A stretch of 64,000 nt of DNA from contig DATGLD010000051.1 of assembly GCA_035294305.1 (NCBI GenBank), positions 1 to 64,000 on the forward strand. The letters run 5' to 3'. The notes under the pieces are model-generated. The model searched no databases. It saw nothing but the letters and a program-made list of their open reading frames with translations, and was not told where the DNA came from. The stretch comes from DASRBN01 sp035294305 (lineage in GTDB: Bacteria; Chloroflexota; Ktedonobacteria; Ktedonobacterales; Ktedonobacteraceae). Position numbers and translations under genes: made by a program. This document shows, in pieces, positions 1 through 8,332 of the stretch; within the stretch, counting starts at the first letter, position 1; each line of letters opens with the position of its first letter.

Positions 1-619
1 CTTGCAGCGCGGGGATCAGCTGCGACGAGTCGCTGATCATGTTATAGGTAATGCCGAGATAGATGGCGATGGCGAGCGTGACGATTGCCAGCGCGCAGAC
101 GTACAGACCCCAGGCCCGCACGCGCTCGTGGAAACGCGCTTCGAAGATCAGGTAACAGAGCAGCAGAGCCGTAGTGAAGCTCACGCTGAACTCGTACAGG
201 TTGCTCCACGGCGCGTGCTGCTCCACAATAGTGCGGAAGAGCAGCGATAGGAACAGCATGAAAACGGCCATCCATCCCACGATGGTGCCGATGCGCCCGA
301 TGGCAATCAGACCGCGGTTGAGCGCGATGGGCCGCTCGCCGTCCGGCTGCTCATGCAGTACGACATCGCTGCGCACCAGTGTTGTGACGCCCCCGCCGGC
401 CAGCGCCGCTTTACCGGATTTAGCCTTGCTACTGCTCCTGGCCTGGGCGTGTTCGACCGCCAGTTCCCTGGCGAAGCGAGCCGAGCCAAGGGTGTACCAC
501 AGATAGGCCAGCGTCATGACGACGAGCATGACAAACGCCGACGTGAATAAATAGTTAGACAGGCTGCCAAGCTCCTGCATTCCAGGCGAGGTGGTTGCGG
601 CTATAAATAAAAGTTGCAT
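1..619 (-). CDS. ccsB: Cytochrome c biogenesis protein CcsB/CcsA family (partial, C-terminus outside window)
   Basis: This leftward gene is open at the window edge; its first 206 residues are visible. It encodes a membrane protein with hydrophobic segments near residues 20-40, 115-135, 150-165 and 175-195. The sequence PWSNLYEFSVSF after the second segment is characteristic of the CcsA/CcsB/ResC haem-handling family of system II cytochrome c maturation, which delivers haem to apocytochrome across the membrane. The chosen ATG at 619-617 has an AGAGG ribosome site six bases upstream. The periplasmic WWD motif would lie beyond the window edge, so catalytic residues cannot be checked. Residues 50-75 form a basic, Ala/Ser-rich cytoplasmic loop. 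Confidence 0.8.
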   Translation of the reverse strand, partial: MQLLFIAATTSPGMQELGSLSNYLFTSAFVMLVVMTLAYLWYTLGSARFARELAVEHAQARSSSKAKSGKAALAGGGVTTLVRSDVVLHEQPDGERPIALNRGLIAIGRIGTIVGWMAVFMLFLSLLFRTIVEQHAPWSNLYEFSVSFTTALLLCYLIFEARFHERVRAWGLYVCALAIVTLAIAIYLGITYNMISDSSQLIPALQ

Positions 620-740
620 GATGAACCTCTATTGTAAGGTAGTAAATGATCATATAACTGGTCAATGATTATCCTCAAATAGATAGTAGCATAGCTGAGG
701 AAGAGCGTCAAACAATGAGATGGCTATCCGCTCGTCCAGG

Positions 741-767
741 GTAGGGGCGTACCCTGGTGGTCGCCCT
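741..767. repeat. Dispersed intergenic repeat, family A, copy 1
   Basis: Contains GTAGGGGCGTACCC followed by TGGTGGTCGCCC. Related copies occur near 1448, 3617, 3651, 16690, 16726, 17383 and 45487, always outside genes. This copy lies just past the stop codon of the PadR gene. Confidence 0.6.
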
Positions 768-792
768 CACTCCTCCAAGCGTCAAACAAAAA

Positions 793-1338
793 TCAATAGA
801 CGCCGGCGAACTCGCTTTGCAGTTCATGGAGCCAGTCCAGGACGGCGCGCGTCTGGTGAATGCGGCTGCGCAGGACAACGTGGTCGAAGAAGGCAGTGTC
901 GCTGGTCCTGGCATCGGGGAGCCGCTGCGCCTCAAGATAATCCAGGAATTTCTGGCAGGCCACGACTTCATCATCGATGAGCCGTGTAATCTGGCCAGGG
1001 CGAATACGCTGCGTGAAGTAGAGCTTGATGAGAAAGACGATGCGAATCTCACGCGGGCGCTCAACCGGTTTGCTGAGCCAGTCAAAAAAGGTCGCACGAC
1101 CCGCCTCTGTCAGGTGGAAGACCTTGCGTGGCGGGCGCGCGCCCTGTGCTTCCAGATCAGCTTCAATATAGTTGAGTTGTTCGAGTTTCTTGAGGAAGGC
1201 GTACATCTGGCTCATCTCTAGATGGACGATCTGGCGCAGGGTACCGGTCTGAAATTGTTGAAACATCTCGTAACCATGCATGGGTTGCCCCTCGAGCAGC
1301 CCCAGGATGGCATATTCCGCAGGTTCGCTGATTTGCAT
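793..1338 (-). CDS. PadR family transcriptional regulator
   Basis: A 181-residue cytoplasmic DNA-binding protein. The N-terminal 85 residues form the PadR winged helix: AILGLL near residue 10, MHGYEM near 21, then LEMSQMYAFLKKLEQL as the recognition region and a wing ending in a KVFHLTEAG motif near residue 72. The C-terminal 90 residues are the helical PadR C-terminal (Vir_act_alpha_C) dimerisation domain. PadR proteins repress nearby transporters or detoxification genes in response to small molecules; no obvious target sits beside this one except the divergent WD40 gene. A leftward promoter lies at 1379-1407, about 45 bases before the start. The ligand is unknown. Confidence 0.85.
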   Translation of the reverse strand: MQISEPAEYAILGLLEGQPMHGYEMFQQFQTGTLRQIVHLEMSQMYAFLKKLEQLNYIEADLEAQGARPPRKVFHLTEAGRATFFDWLSKPVERPREIRIVFLIKLYFTQRIRPGQITRLIDDEVVACQKFLDYLEAQRLPDARTSDTAFFDHVVLRSRIHQTRAVLDWLHELQSEFAGVY

Positions 1339-1378
1339 GCTTTTCTCTCAAACATCATCAGAACATCAGGACAGCGTT

Positions 1379-1407
1379 ATTATAGTGTACTTTGGGATGC
1401 GGGGCAA
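1379..1407 (-). promoter_or_regulatory. Sigma-A type promoter for the PadR gene
   Basis: Reading leftward, TTGCCC at 1407-1402 is followed after exactly 17 bases by TATAAT at 1384-1379. Transcription would begin near 1372, 34 bases ahead of the ATG at 1338. The leader contains two TGATGTT repeats that could serve as an autoregulatory site (inference). Confidence 0.6.
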
Positions 1408-1446
1408 GTGAGTGGCTCTTCTGGTAGCGGGTAAGAACCCCTGTGA

Positions 1447-1473
1447 AGGGCGACCACAAGGGTCCCATCCCCT
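1447..1473. repeat. Dispersed intergenic repeat, family A, copy 2
   Basis: GGGCGACCACAAGGGT at 1448-1463 matches the family core, in the opposite orientation to copy 1. It lies in the 309-bp gap between the divergent PadR and WD40 genes. The rest of that gap holds the PadR promoter and a short GACA tandem run at 1608-1624, directly before the WD40 ribosome site. Confidence 0.55.
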
Positions 1474-1647
1474 CATCCGCTCCGCTCGCGCCCTTATTAG
1501 GATGATGCAATCTGGCTCTATTGCACGTTTTCTTGTGACACCGGCAAATCTTACGGCGTACTACCAGGTGAATGGAATAGAGGTGATAAAATAGATACCA
1601 GATCAGACGGACAGACAGACAGACAAGCATGCGCACAAAGGGGAATA

Positions 1648-2727
1648 ATGATGTCAATACTTGACAGGCCTCTTACACCCCGGCCCCAGCGTTCAAAACG
1701 CCCCTTTATCATCATGGGCATTGTAATTGTAGTGATCCTTATCCTGCTGCTATTTACCAATGTTGGCAATGATGTTACCTTTGTGCAGCACTTTGTGACG
1801 GCTCCCAGCCACTTCACCTACAATGGCCACTCCAATTACGTCAGCGCCGTGGGATGGTCGCCGGACGGCAGGCGCATCGCCTCCGCGAGCGGCGACGGCA
1901 CCGTGCAGGTCTGGGATGCATCCAACGGCGGCCATGTTCTGACCTATCGCGGCCATTCCGGGGATGTACTGACGCTGGCCTGGTCGCCGGATGGACAATA
2001 CATCGCTTCGGGCGGGCTTGACACGACTGTGCAGGTCTGGAATGCCAGCACCGGGGCGCGCGTTTATACCTATCACGGGCATACCGATGCAGTTTATGAT
2101 GTTGCGTGGTCGCCGGATGGCACGCGCATCGCCTCCGCCAGCAACGACGGGAGCGTACAAATCTGGGATGCGCTGACGGGAAAAGATGTTGCCAGCTACA
2201 GCAATCAATCTAACGGCAGGGGTCAGGCAGCGCCCTTTAACGCCGTGGTATGGTCGCCGGATGGTAAACGCGTTGCGGCGGGAGGAAACGGAGATGTAAT
2301 ACTGCTGGATGCGGCAACGGCAAAGGTTCTGGGCTATCTCGGGCACCAGGGCGGCATTGTGCATGGCCTGGCATGGTCACCCAATGGCAGATACCTGGCT
2401 GTCGGCAGTTCCAACACTACCGTCGAACTATGGGACATGACGAACGGAAACAACATTTTCAACTACACCGGTCATACCGCCGATGTGCTTGCCGTCGCCT
2501 GGTCGCCAGATGGCAAGCGTATCGCCTCCGCCAGTTCTGATGGCACCGTGCAGGTCTGGGACGCGCTCACAGGCAACCATGCCTACATCTATCGCGGCCA
2601 CGCAGACTACTACTGGGGCCATTTCACTTCCGCGGCATCCGTCGACACCGTCGCCTGGTCGCCGGACGGCAAACTGATTGCCTCGGGAGGAAGCGATAAT
2701 ACGGTGCAGGTGTGGGCGGCGATGTAA
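1648..2727 (+). CDS. Membrane-anchored seven-bladed WD40 repeat protein
   Basis: A 359-residue protein. Residues 1-20 are basic, residues 20-37 form one membrane helix (IIMGIVIVVILILLLF), and the rest is a WD40 propeller outside the membrane if the positive-inside rule holds. Seven units with the pattern WSPDG...IASAS.DGTVQVWD are visible, enough for one closed propeller with no spare blade. There is no enzymatic domain; such propellers act as protein-binding scaffolds. The blades closely resemble those fused to the kinase at 41745-43607, suggesting shared origin. AAAGGGG precedes the tandem ATG codons at 1648 and 1651. The stop codon overlaps the start of the next gene (TAATG), so the two are probably translated together. 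Confidence 0.8.
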   Translation: MMSILDRPLTPRPQRSKRPFIIMGIVIVVILILLLFTNVGNDVTFVQHFVTAPSHFTYNGHSNYVSAVGWSPDGRRIASASGDGTVQVWDASNGGHVLTYRGHSGDVLTLAWSPDGQYIASGGLDTTVQVWNASTGARVYTYHGHTDAVYDVAWSPDGTRIASASNDGSVQIWDALTGKDVASYSNQSNGRGQAAPFNAVVWSPDGKRVAAGGNGDVILLDAATAKVLGYLGHQGGIVHGLAWSPNGRYLAVGSSNTTVELWDMTNGNNIFNYTGHTADVLAVAWSPDGKRIASASSDGTVQVWDALTGNHAYIYRGHADYYWGHFTSAASVDTVAWSPDGKLIASGGSDNTVQVWAAM

Positions 2728-3605
2728 TGGATGTGACGAAAGGCAGATACTTCACGAAAATGACTGGCATCGTTTTATCCTATATTCAGGTTGAGCCACT
2801 GTTCATGGCGCGAAAAAAAGGGCAGGATGCCGCCGAAATCTCGCCCGATCTAGGGCTTTCGAAGGTGAGGGTGACGCTTATTCCCGACGGCGTAGTGTTT
2901 CCCGGCGGCGAACGTGTGAACTGGCAAAATCTGGAGAAGATTCGCAAAGCGGAGGTCAACTGCTTCCTCGTCGAGGGCGATGCGGTGAAGAGCATACAGG
3001 TGTTCTCAGAATACACGAACCGCGTGTGCAGCCTGATGCCCACCAGGGGCGCACCCAGCATGTTGATTGCCGGGTTTGTAATGCACCGCATCAAGGATAT
3101 CGACCCCGTGCAGGATACCTTGAGGAAGATTGCCAGCATTGCGCCCGTCGTGGGGCGCGTGCTGGATACGGCGACAGGGCTGGGCTATACTGCTATCGAG
3201 GCCGCTAAAACAGCCGAGCAGGTGGTGACGATAGAGCTTGATCCGGGGGCACAGGAGATAGCTCGTCTCAATCCCTGGTCGCAAGCCCTGTTTGATAACC
3301 CTAAGATCGTGCAGATTATGGGCGATGCCTATGAGGTCGTGCAGACATGCGAGGATGAGAGTTTTACGCGCATTATTCACGACCCGCCGACGTTCAGCCT
3401 GGCGGGGGATCTCTATTCCGGCGCGTTTTACCGCCAGCTCTACCGCGTTCTCAAACGCGGAGGGCGTTTGTTTCACTATATCGGCGATCCCAACAGCAAG
3501 GCCAGCGGGGGCGTGACGAAAGGCGCGCTGCGACGCCTGCAGGAGGCCGGCTTTGCGCGTGTCGTGCGCAGGCCGGAGGCGTTCGGGGTCGTGGCGTATA
3601 AATAA
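2727..3605 (+). CDS. Class I SAM-dependent methyltransferase-like protein (COG2521 type)
   Basis: A 292-residue protein. The C-terminal half is a Rossmann methyltransferase fold: LDTATGLGYTAIEAAK near residues 145-160 is the SAM-binding motif I, VVTIELDP is motif II, and IIHDPPTF near residue 216 is the DPP[TW]F-like motif IV. This combination matches the family first described as predicted archaeal methyltransferases (COG2521). The N-terminal 120 residues are a distinct all-beta/alpha extension of unknown role. The substrate is unknown. The ATG shares one base with the stop of the WD40 gene. An in-frame ATG 15 bases earlier lies within that gene and was not chosen. Confidence 0.7.
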   Translation: MDVTKGRYFTKMTGIVLSYIQVEPLFMARKKGQDAAEISPDLGLSKVRVTLIPDGVVFPGGERVNWQNLEKIRKAEVNCFLVEGDAVKSIQVFSEYTNRVCSLMPTRGAPSMLIAGFVMHRIKDIDPVQDTLRKIASIAPVVGRVLDTATGLGYTAIEAAKTAEQVVTIELDPGAQEIARLNPWSQALFDNPKIVQIMGDAYEVVQTCEDESFTRIIHDPPTFSLAGDLYSGAFYRQLYRVLKRGGRLFHYIGDPNSKASGGVTKGALRRLQEAGFARVVRRPEAFGVVAYK

Positions 3606-3616
3606 GAGTTTCACCA

Positions 3617-3676
3617 GGGCGCCCTCAAGGGTATGCCCCTACTATGATATCAACCCCCTTGTGGTCGTCCTATTCC
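3617..3676. repeat. Dispersed intergenic repeat, family A, paired copies 3 and 4
   Basis: Two copies face each other: one reads GGCGCCCTCAAGGGTATGCCCC at about 3618-3639, and the second, CCCCCTTGTGGTCGTCC at 3654-3670, is the reverse orientation. Together they can fold into a hairpin in the gap between the convergent methyltransferase and aminotransferase genes, where a transcription terminator would be expected. Confidence 0.5.
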
Positions 3677-4888
3677 TCAGCGGCTCGCGAACTCGCAAAT
3701 CTCCCGCACGCCGCGCTCGATCTCCTCTTCCGAAGCGGCCATGGAGATACGCACATAGTTTTCCGCCACCGAGCCAAAGTTGCTTCCGGCGGCCACGGCA
3801 ACATTGCGCACGCGCAAGAGATCAAGCGCAAACTGTCTCCCTGGCTTCTGGCTGCGGTTAGTGATATCGATCAGGGCGTAAAATGCGCCATGAGGCGTGT
3901 AGAGGTAGCGATCATGCTCTTTGAGCAGGCGTACTACCAGGTCGCGGCGGCGGCGATAAGCATCTCGCATCTCGGCAACGCATTCCTGCGGCCCGCTTAA
4001 GGCGGCGGCTGCCGCTCGCTGCACAATCGTGCTGACATTGGTGTAGCTGCCGTCAAGCACATAGGAGATGGTCTTAATCAGTTCCGAACCGGCGGCGATG
4101 TAGCCGATACGCCATCCGGTCATGGAGTAGGATTTGGAAAAGGTGTAGACACAGATAACGCGCCCAGATTCAAACTCGCCGCGTGATATCAATGATGCGG
4201 GGCTGGTATGCTGCCCCTCGAAGATAATTTCGTCGTAGCTTTCGTCTGAGAGCAGGTAGAGGCCGTGACGGCGGGCGAAGTCGAGCAGGTCGGCGATGAC
4301 CTGGCGGGGAAAAACCGCGCCGGTGGGGTTGCCGGGACTGTTGATGATCAGCATGCGCGTGCGGGGCGTGACGAGTTGCTCCAGGCGCGCGATATCCGGC
4401 AACCATTCGCTATAAGGGTCGAGCGGGTATGAAACGGCGGTGGCGCCGCAGGTAGCGAGCTGGATGCTGTAGTGCGGCCAGTGCGGGTCTGGAATAAGTA
4501 CTTCGTCGCCCACGCCGACCGTGGCGAGCAGCGTGGTCATGATCGCGCCTGTGCCGCCCAGCGCGATGGCGACATTTTGCGGGCCAACTTCATAGCCATC
4601 GACGCGCTGGATTTTGGCGGCTATCAATTCGCGCAGCCAGGGCCAGCCAATAGGAGGGCCATAGGTAATCGGTTCGTTGTTGATGGATTCGATGGCCGCG
4701 CGACGAATATGCTCCGGCGTGCGGAAACTCGGCTCTCCTATCTGCAACCGCACGGCTGGCGGCAATACTTCTCCACGCGCCTCCGCCTCGCGCTGCAACT
4801 GCTGAGCGTAGAGGCCGAGCGTGGTGATGTCGTTGACCGGCAGGTCGTGAATGCGCTGCTTACGGTAGTTCACGTCGTTCGTTTTCAT
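3677..4888 (-). CDS. Pyridoxal phosphate-dependent aminotransferase, class I/II
   Basis: A 403-residue fold-type I aminotransferase. Visible family landmarks are the PxxGxP region near residue 55, GGTGAIMTTL before the cofactor phosphate loop, INSPGNPTGAV near residue 180, the LLSDESYDEI segment carrying the cofactor-binding Asp and Tyr, and YTFSKSYSMTGWRIGY with the Schiff-base lysine. The terminal segment holds the substrate carboxylate-binding Arg (YVRISMA). It is related to aspartate/aromatic aminotransferases; the exact amino donor is unresolved. The start at 4888 is chosen because a GGAAG site lies nine bases upstream and the family aligns from there; it overlaps the end of the preceding Rpn remnant by 29 bases. 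An in-frame start 26 codons earlier would lie deep in that gene. Confidence 0.85.
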   Translation of the reverse strand: MKTNDVNYRKQRIHDLPVNDITTLGLYAQQLQREAEARGEVLPPAVRLQIGEPSFRTPEHIRRAAIESINNEPITYGPPIGWPWLRELIAAKIQRVDGYEVGPQNVAIALGGTGAIMTTLLATVGVGDEVLIPDPHWPHYSIQLATCGATAVSYPLDPYSEWLPDIARLEQLVTPRTRMLIINSPGNPTGAVFPRQVIADLLDFARRHGLYLLSDESYDEIIFEGQHTSPASLISRGEFESGRVICVYTFSKSYSMTGWRIGYIAAGSELIKTISYVLDGSYTNVSTIVQRAAAAALSGPQECVAEMRDAYRRRRDLVVRLLKEHDRYLYTPHGAFYALIDITNRSQKPGRQFALDLLRVRNVAVAAGSNFGSVAENYVRISMAASEEEIERGVREICEFASR

Positions 4889-5627
4889 GCTCACTATCTT
4901 CCAGCAGAGTTGCGAATAGTTGTTGTTCTGCCTCCTCAGCAGTTTGCGCAGTACTGATTTTGACAATCAGGCGCAGCAGAAGCGCCGGATCTTCGATGGT
5001 TGCTGCCTGCTTCTTGAACAGGCGAACCAACTCCGGAAAGCGGCCACGGACAATATCTGCCAACGCATCTCGTTGTAGTTGAAGTTCTCGCTGGCGTTCC
5101 TCTTCGCGACCTTTCTCAATGCCCTCTTCGCGACCTTTCTCAATGCCCTCTTCGCGACCCTCTTCGCGACCCTCCTTTAAGATTTTTTGATAAAATTTTG
5201 TACTGCGCAGTGTGTCGTTCAGCATTGCGAATGTCCTTTCCAGCCATTCCTGCTCGGCTACACTCTTATTTTCAAACGCCAGTGACGCAATTGCTGATGC
5301 AATCACGAGCAAATTTGTTTTTCCAGAGGACTGAAGCCCCGCAATCATCTTCTTGACAACACTATGTTCCGTTCCACCCTGTGTGAGCGTCACAAGTGGT
5401 GAGAGGCCAATGCCTCCCGATTGCAGAAATTCATCTGCTGATATTTTCGCCAGTTCTATACTCTTAAAGTGGAAGATTACCACCTCTTCGCTGTCCGGTA
5501 ACTTGCGAATAAAAGGTGAGGTTGGTGGATTGCTCACCTTCCTCAAATAAATTACGCATGACGAGACCGGTAAGTAATCATGCTCCCGCGATGCCAGCGT
5601 ATTGTATTCCAGAAGTCGCTCCGGCAC
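4860..5627 (-). pseudogene. 5'-truncated Rpn family recombination-promoting nuclease / transposase-like protein
   Basis: The 255-residue product aligns from its residue 4 with about residue 73 onward of the complete copy at 60219-61109 (MPERLLEYNTLA against MGRRMWEYNFLA, then CVIYLRK against FVIYIKK). It therefore lacks the N-terminal PD-(D/E)XK part with the acidic catalytic residues, and is probably catalytically dead. An in-frame TAG ten codons before the GTG start rules out a simple 5' extension. Nonetheless AGGAGG sits nine bases before that GTG, so the remnant may still be translated. The middle carries a GREEGIEKGREEG tandem repeat (about 5098-5180), typical of the charged linker in this family. 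Confidence 0.7.
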
Positions 5628-5708
5628 ATGAAGTTTCCTCCTGCCCTTTTCATTCTATCTCAAGTGTAGCATATCGGAAACGGCCTGTCGAGTGGTCAGA
5701 ACACGATT

Positions 5709-6875
5709 TTATGCGCCAATTTTCCTTACCAATCCAGCCAGCAATGCGATACGCTTCGGCAAATAATCCAGCTCGATATATTCGCCGGGATTGTGCGCGA
5801 GGCCGCCACCGGCGCCTAATCCATCCAGCGTAGGTATGCCCAGCGCGGCGGAAGTGTTGGCATCCGATGCGCCTCCGCTGCCCACGTCCTGTATCTTCAG
5901 GCCGAGTTCGCGACCTGCCTCCTTGACCAGTTCGACGAGCCGGGCGTTGGCTGTATTGCGCTCAAACGGGGGAACCAGGGCGCTACCGCTGAGCGTGATG
6001 CGCGTGCCTGGCAGCACGTTTTGCTTCGTGACGTTGCGCATGGCTGCTTCCAACGCTTCGAGACCGGCCTGGTCGCTGACGCGCACGTCCATATCAAAAT
6101 AGGCGTAGTCCGGTACGACGTTGGTGCGCTCGCCGCCGCGAATGATGCCCACACTGAGCGTGACGCCAGGAATAGCGCCGTTGAGCGCCTGCATCTTTTG
6201 CACCTGGTAGGAAAGCTCTAGAATGGCATTGCGCCCCTTTTCTGGTTCGACGCCCGCGTGAGCGGATAGACCATGCACCTCAACACGGTACTGGCCGCAG
6301 CCTTTGCGCGAAGAAACAACGGTTCCTTCGCTACGACCCGGCTCCAGGACTAAGACGGCATCGGATTGCCGCGCCAGTTCTTGCACGATTGGCCGGCTGC
6401 TGGGCGAGCCGATCTCTTCGTCGCTGTTACAGAGGAAGGTCACGCTGGAATAGGTGTCTTCCTGCGCATCTATCAGCAGGTGCAACCCGTACATGCCGAT
6501 CAATACGCCCGATTTCATGTCGAGTATGCCCGGGCCGGTAGCGATGTGTTTCCCATCGCGCTGCATGATAGTAAAAGGCCGGCGCTCAGCTTCGCCTGCG
6601 GAGAAGACGGTATCGATATGCCCGATTAGCAGGATGCGGGCGCCGTTCTGAGCTTTACCGTGATGAGTGGCGATGAGGTGGTTTCCATACTCTTGCTGCT
6701 TATCTATGCGCGTGGAGAAGCCGAAGGCCGAGAAACGCTCCTGTAAATACGCGCCAACGCGATCAAGGCCGGCCTTGGTGTAGGTGCCGGAGTCGATGTT
6801 GACGATGGTTTTCAGATCATCGAGGTAAGGCTCCAGATTGCCTTCGGCCCGTTCGATGTCGCGGTGTTTGCTCAT
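5709..6875 (-). CDS. M20 family metallopeptidase (carboxypeptidase G2-like)
   Basis: A 388-residue cytoplasmic zinc peptidase. GHIDTVF places the metal-binding His86 and Asp88; the bridging Asp120 is in GILDMKSG; NSDEEIGS supplies the general-base Glu154 and ligand Glu155; and the last metal His lies in GGGLAHNPGEY near the C-terminus. Residues 190-290 form the lid/dimerisation domain. The family removes C-terminal glutamate or hydrolyses acylated amino acids and dipeptides; the substrate is not predictable here. Its ATG overlaps the stop of the CoA-transferase gene upstream (ATGA), so the two are translationally coupled. Confidence 0.85.
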   Translation of the reverse strand: MSKHRDIERAEGNLEPYLDDLKTIVNIDSGTYTKAGLDRVGAYLQERFSAFGFSTRIDKQQEYGNHLIATHHGKAQNGARILLIGHIDTVFSAGEAERRPFTIMQRDGKHIATGPGILDMKSGVLIGMYGLHLLIDAQEDTYSSVTFLCNSDEEIGSPSSRPIVQELARQSDAVLVLEPGRSEGTVVSSRKGCGQYRVEVHGLSAHAGVEPEKGRNAILELSYQVQKMQALNGAIPGVTLSVGIIRGGERTNVVPDYAYFDMDVRVSDQAGLEALEAAMRNVTKQNVLPGTRITLSGSALVPPFERNTANARLVELVKEAGRELGLKIQDVGSGGASDANTSAALGIPTLDGLGAGGGLAHNPGEYIELDYLPKRIALLAGLVRKIGA

Positions 6876-8062
6876 ATCACCCCTGCTGCTCTAAATTGTG
6901 CGATCTCTTCATCGCTGTAACCCGCTTCACGCAGCAACTCGTTCGTATGCTCGCCCAGTCCAGGCGGCGGGTAGCGCTGCTCGTCCGCGACGCCCGATAT
7001 GCGGGGAAACGTTGGCAGCGTGCGGAATGTTTCGCCTGTTTCGGGAAGTTTCGCTCCCATTACACTGGTACCGCGGGCCTGGGCATGCGAGTCGTTGAGC
7101 GCCTCGCCGATGCTATAGACGGGACCGACGCAGGCATCCATATCGGCCAGTTCCGCGATCCATTCGTCGCGCGTTCTGGTCTTGAAGATGGCGCGCAGCA
7201 TATCCATGGCCTGTTCGCGCTCTCCAGGACCGGCTGGCGTGTGAAACGGCAATAGTTCCAGGTGCCCGACGCGCGTGCAGAAGGTGTGCCAGAATTTATA
7301 TTCAAGCGCGGCCAGCGTGACATGCTTGCCGTCGGACGTTTCGTAGATATTGTAGCAGGGGAGCCCGCCGTCAAGCGCGGATCGCCCTGGATAGGGTACC
7401 TCTCCGGTATTTAAATAGGCAGTGGCGAAGAGTGGCAGCAGCGCCATAACTCCCTCGGTCATGGAGACATCGATCATGCGTCCCTCGCCCGTCTGATTGC
7501 GGCCCAGCAGCGCGGTCAAAATGCCGATAACGGCCATAAAACTCCCTCCGGCCAGGTCGCCGAATTGCGTGGCCGGCATGGCAGGTTCGCCATCCGGCGC
7601 GCGATTGTAGTAGAGCATGCCGGCGTACCCCGCGTAGTTCAAATCGTGCCCGGCGCGCAGGCGATAGGGGCCATCCTGCCCATAGCCACTGATCGCGCAG
7701 TAGATCAGACCCGGTTTCACTTCCTGAAGTTGTTCGTAGCCCAGGCCGAGGCGCTCCAGTACGCCGGGACGGAAGCTTTCCAGCAATACATCGGCGTCAC
7801 GCACCATACGCAGAAATATTTCTCGTCCTCCAGCGGATTTGAGATTGAGAGTGATACTGCGTTTATTGCGATTGGTGGCCAGGAAGTACAGGCTCATGCC
7901 GCCCGCGCCATAGGGCGGCATAAAACGCCCATAATCACCGCTGCCCGGCTCCTCGACTTTGATGACGTCGGCGCCAAAATCCGCCAGCATCTGTGATGCG
8001 TAGGCGCCAGGGAGCAGGCGGGAGAGGTCGAGAACGCGAATCCCATTGAGAGGCTGGCTCAT
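6872..8062 (-). CDS. CaiB/BaiF family (family III) CoA-transferase
   Basis: A 396-residue protein beginning MSQPLNGIRVLDLSRLLPG, the canonical family III start. ADFGADVIKVEEP, TRNKRSITLNLKS, DVLLESFRPGVLERLGLGY and AISGYGQDGPY follow in family order. The Asp that forms the acyl anhydride intermediate is expected at FGDLAGGS near residue 175. These enzymes move CoA between carboxylic acids such as formate/oxalate, carnitine or aromatic succinates. The start at 8062 has AAGGAG six bases upstream; an ATG two codons earlier touches that site and is less suitable. It is the first gene of a two-gene unit with the M20 peptidase. Confidence 0.85.
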   Translation of the reverse strand: MSQPLNGIRVLDLSRLLPGAYASQMLADFGADVIKVEEPGSGDYGRFMPPYGAGGMSLYFLATNRNKRSITLNLKSAGGREIFLRMVRDADVLLESFRPGVLERLGLGYEQLQEVKPGLIYCAISGYGQDGPYRLRAGHDLNYAGYAGMLYYNRAPDGEPAMPATQFGDLAGGSFMAVIGILTALLGRNQTGEGRMIDVSMTEGVMALLPLFATAYLNTGEVPYPGRSALDGGLPCYNIYETSDGKHVTLAALEYKFWHTFCTRVGHLELLPFHTPAGPGEREQAMDMLRAIFKTRTRDEWIAELADMDACVGPVYSIGEALNDSHAQARGTSVMGAKLPETGETFRTLPTFPRISGVADEQRYPPPGLGEHTNELLREAGYSDEEIAQFRAAGVI

Positions 8063-8332
8063 GCACATCTCCTTCAAGAGGTGTCTGGGCATCCTGCACG
8101 GGTGCCGCTAAAAAACCACTGTCTGTAGTATGTAGGGTAACAGGCATGGATAGGAGTTGTCAATGCTGTTTGTGAGCATGGGTCGCCATGCATGCATAAT
8201 CCGCCTGGAAAATTTCATTGTGCCATAACACGCGGAAATCTCATGTTTTAAAAACAGTGGTCTCTTTCGTTTAACTGTGGGGCGGGAAAAAAAGGTCAAA
8301 ACCTGGTTTGAAAAGGAGAAGCATAGGGGAAG

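Noticed and set aside
1750..2364. A 204-codon leftward frame over the WD40 gene
   Set aside because: Its apparent repeats are antisense images of the WD40 blades on the plus strand.
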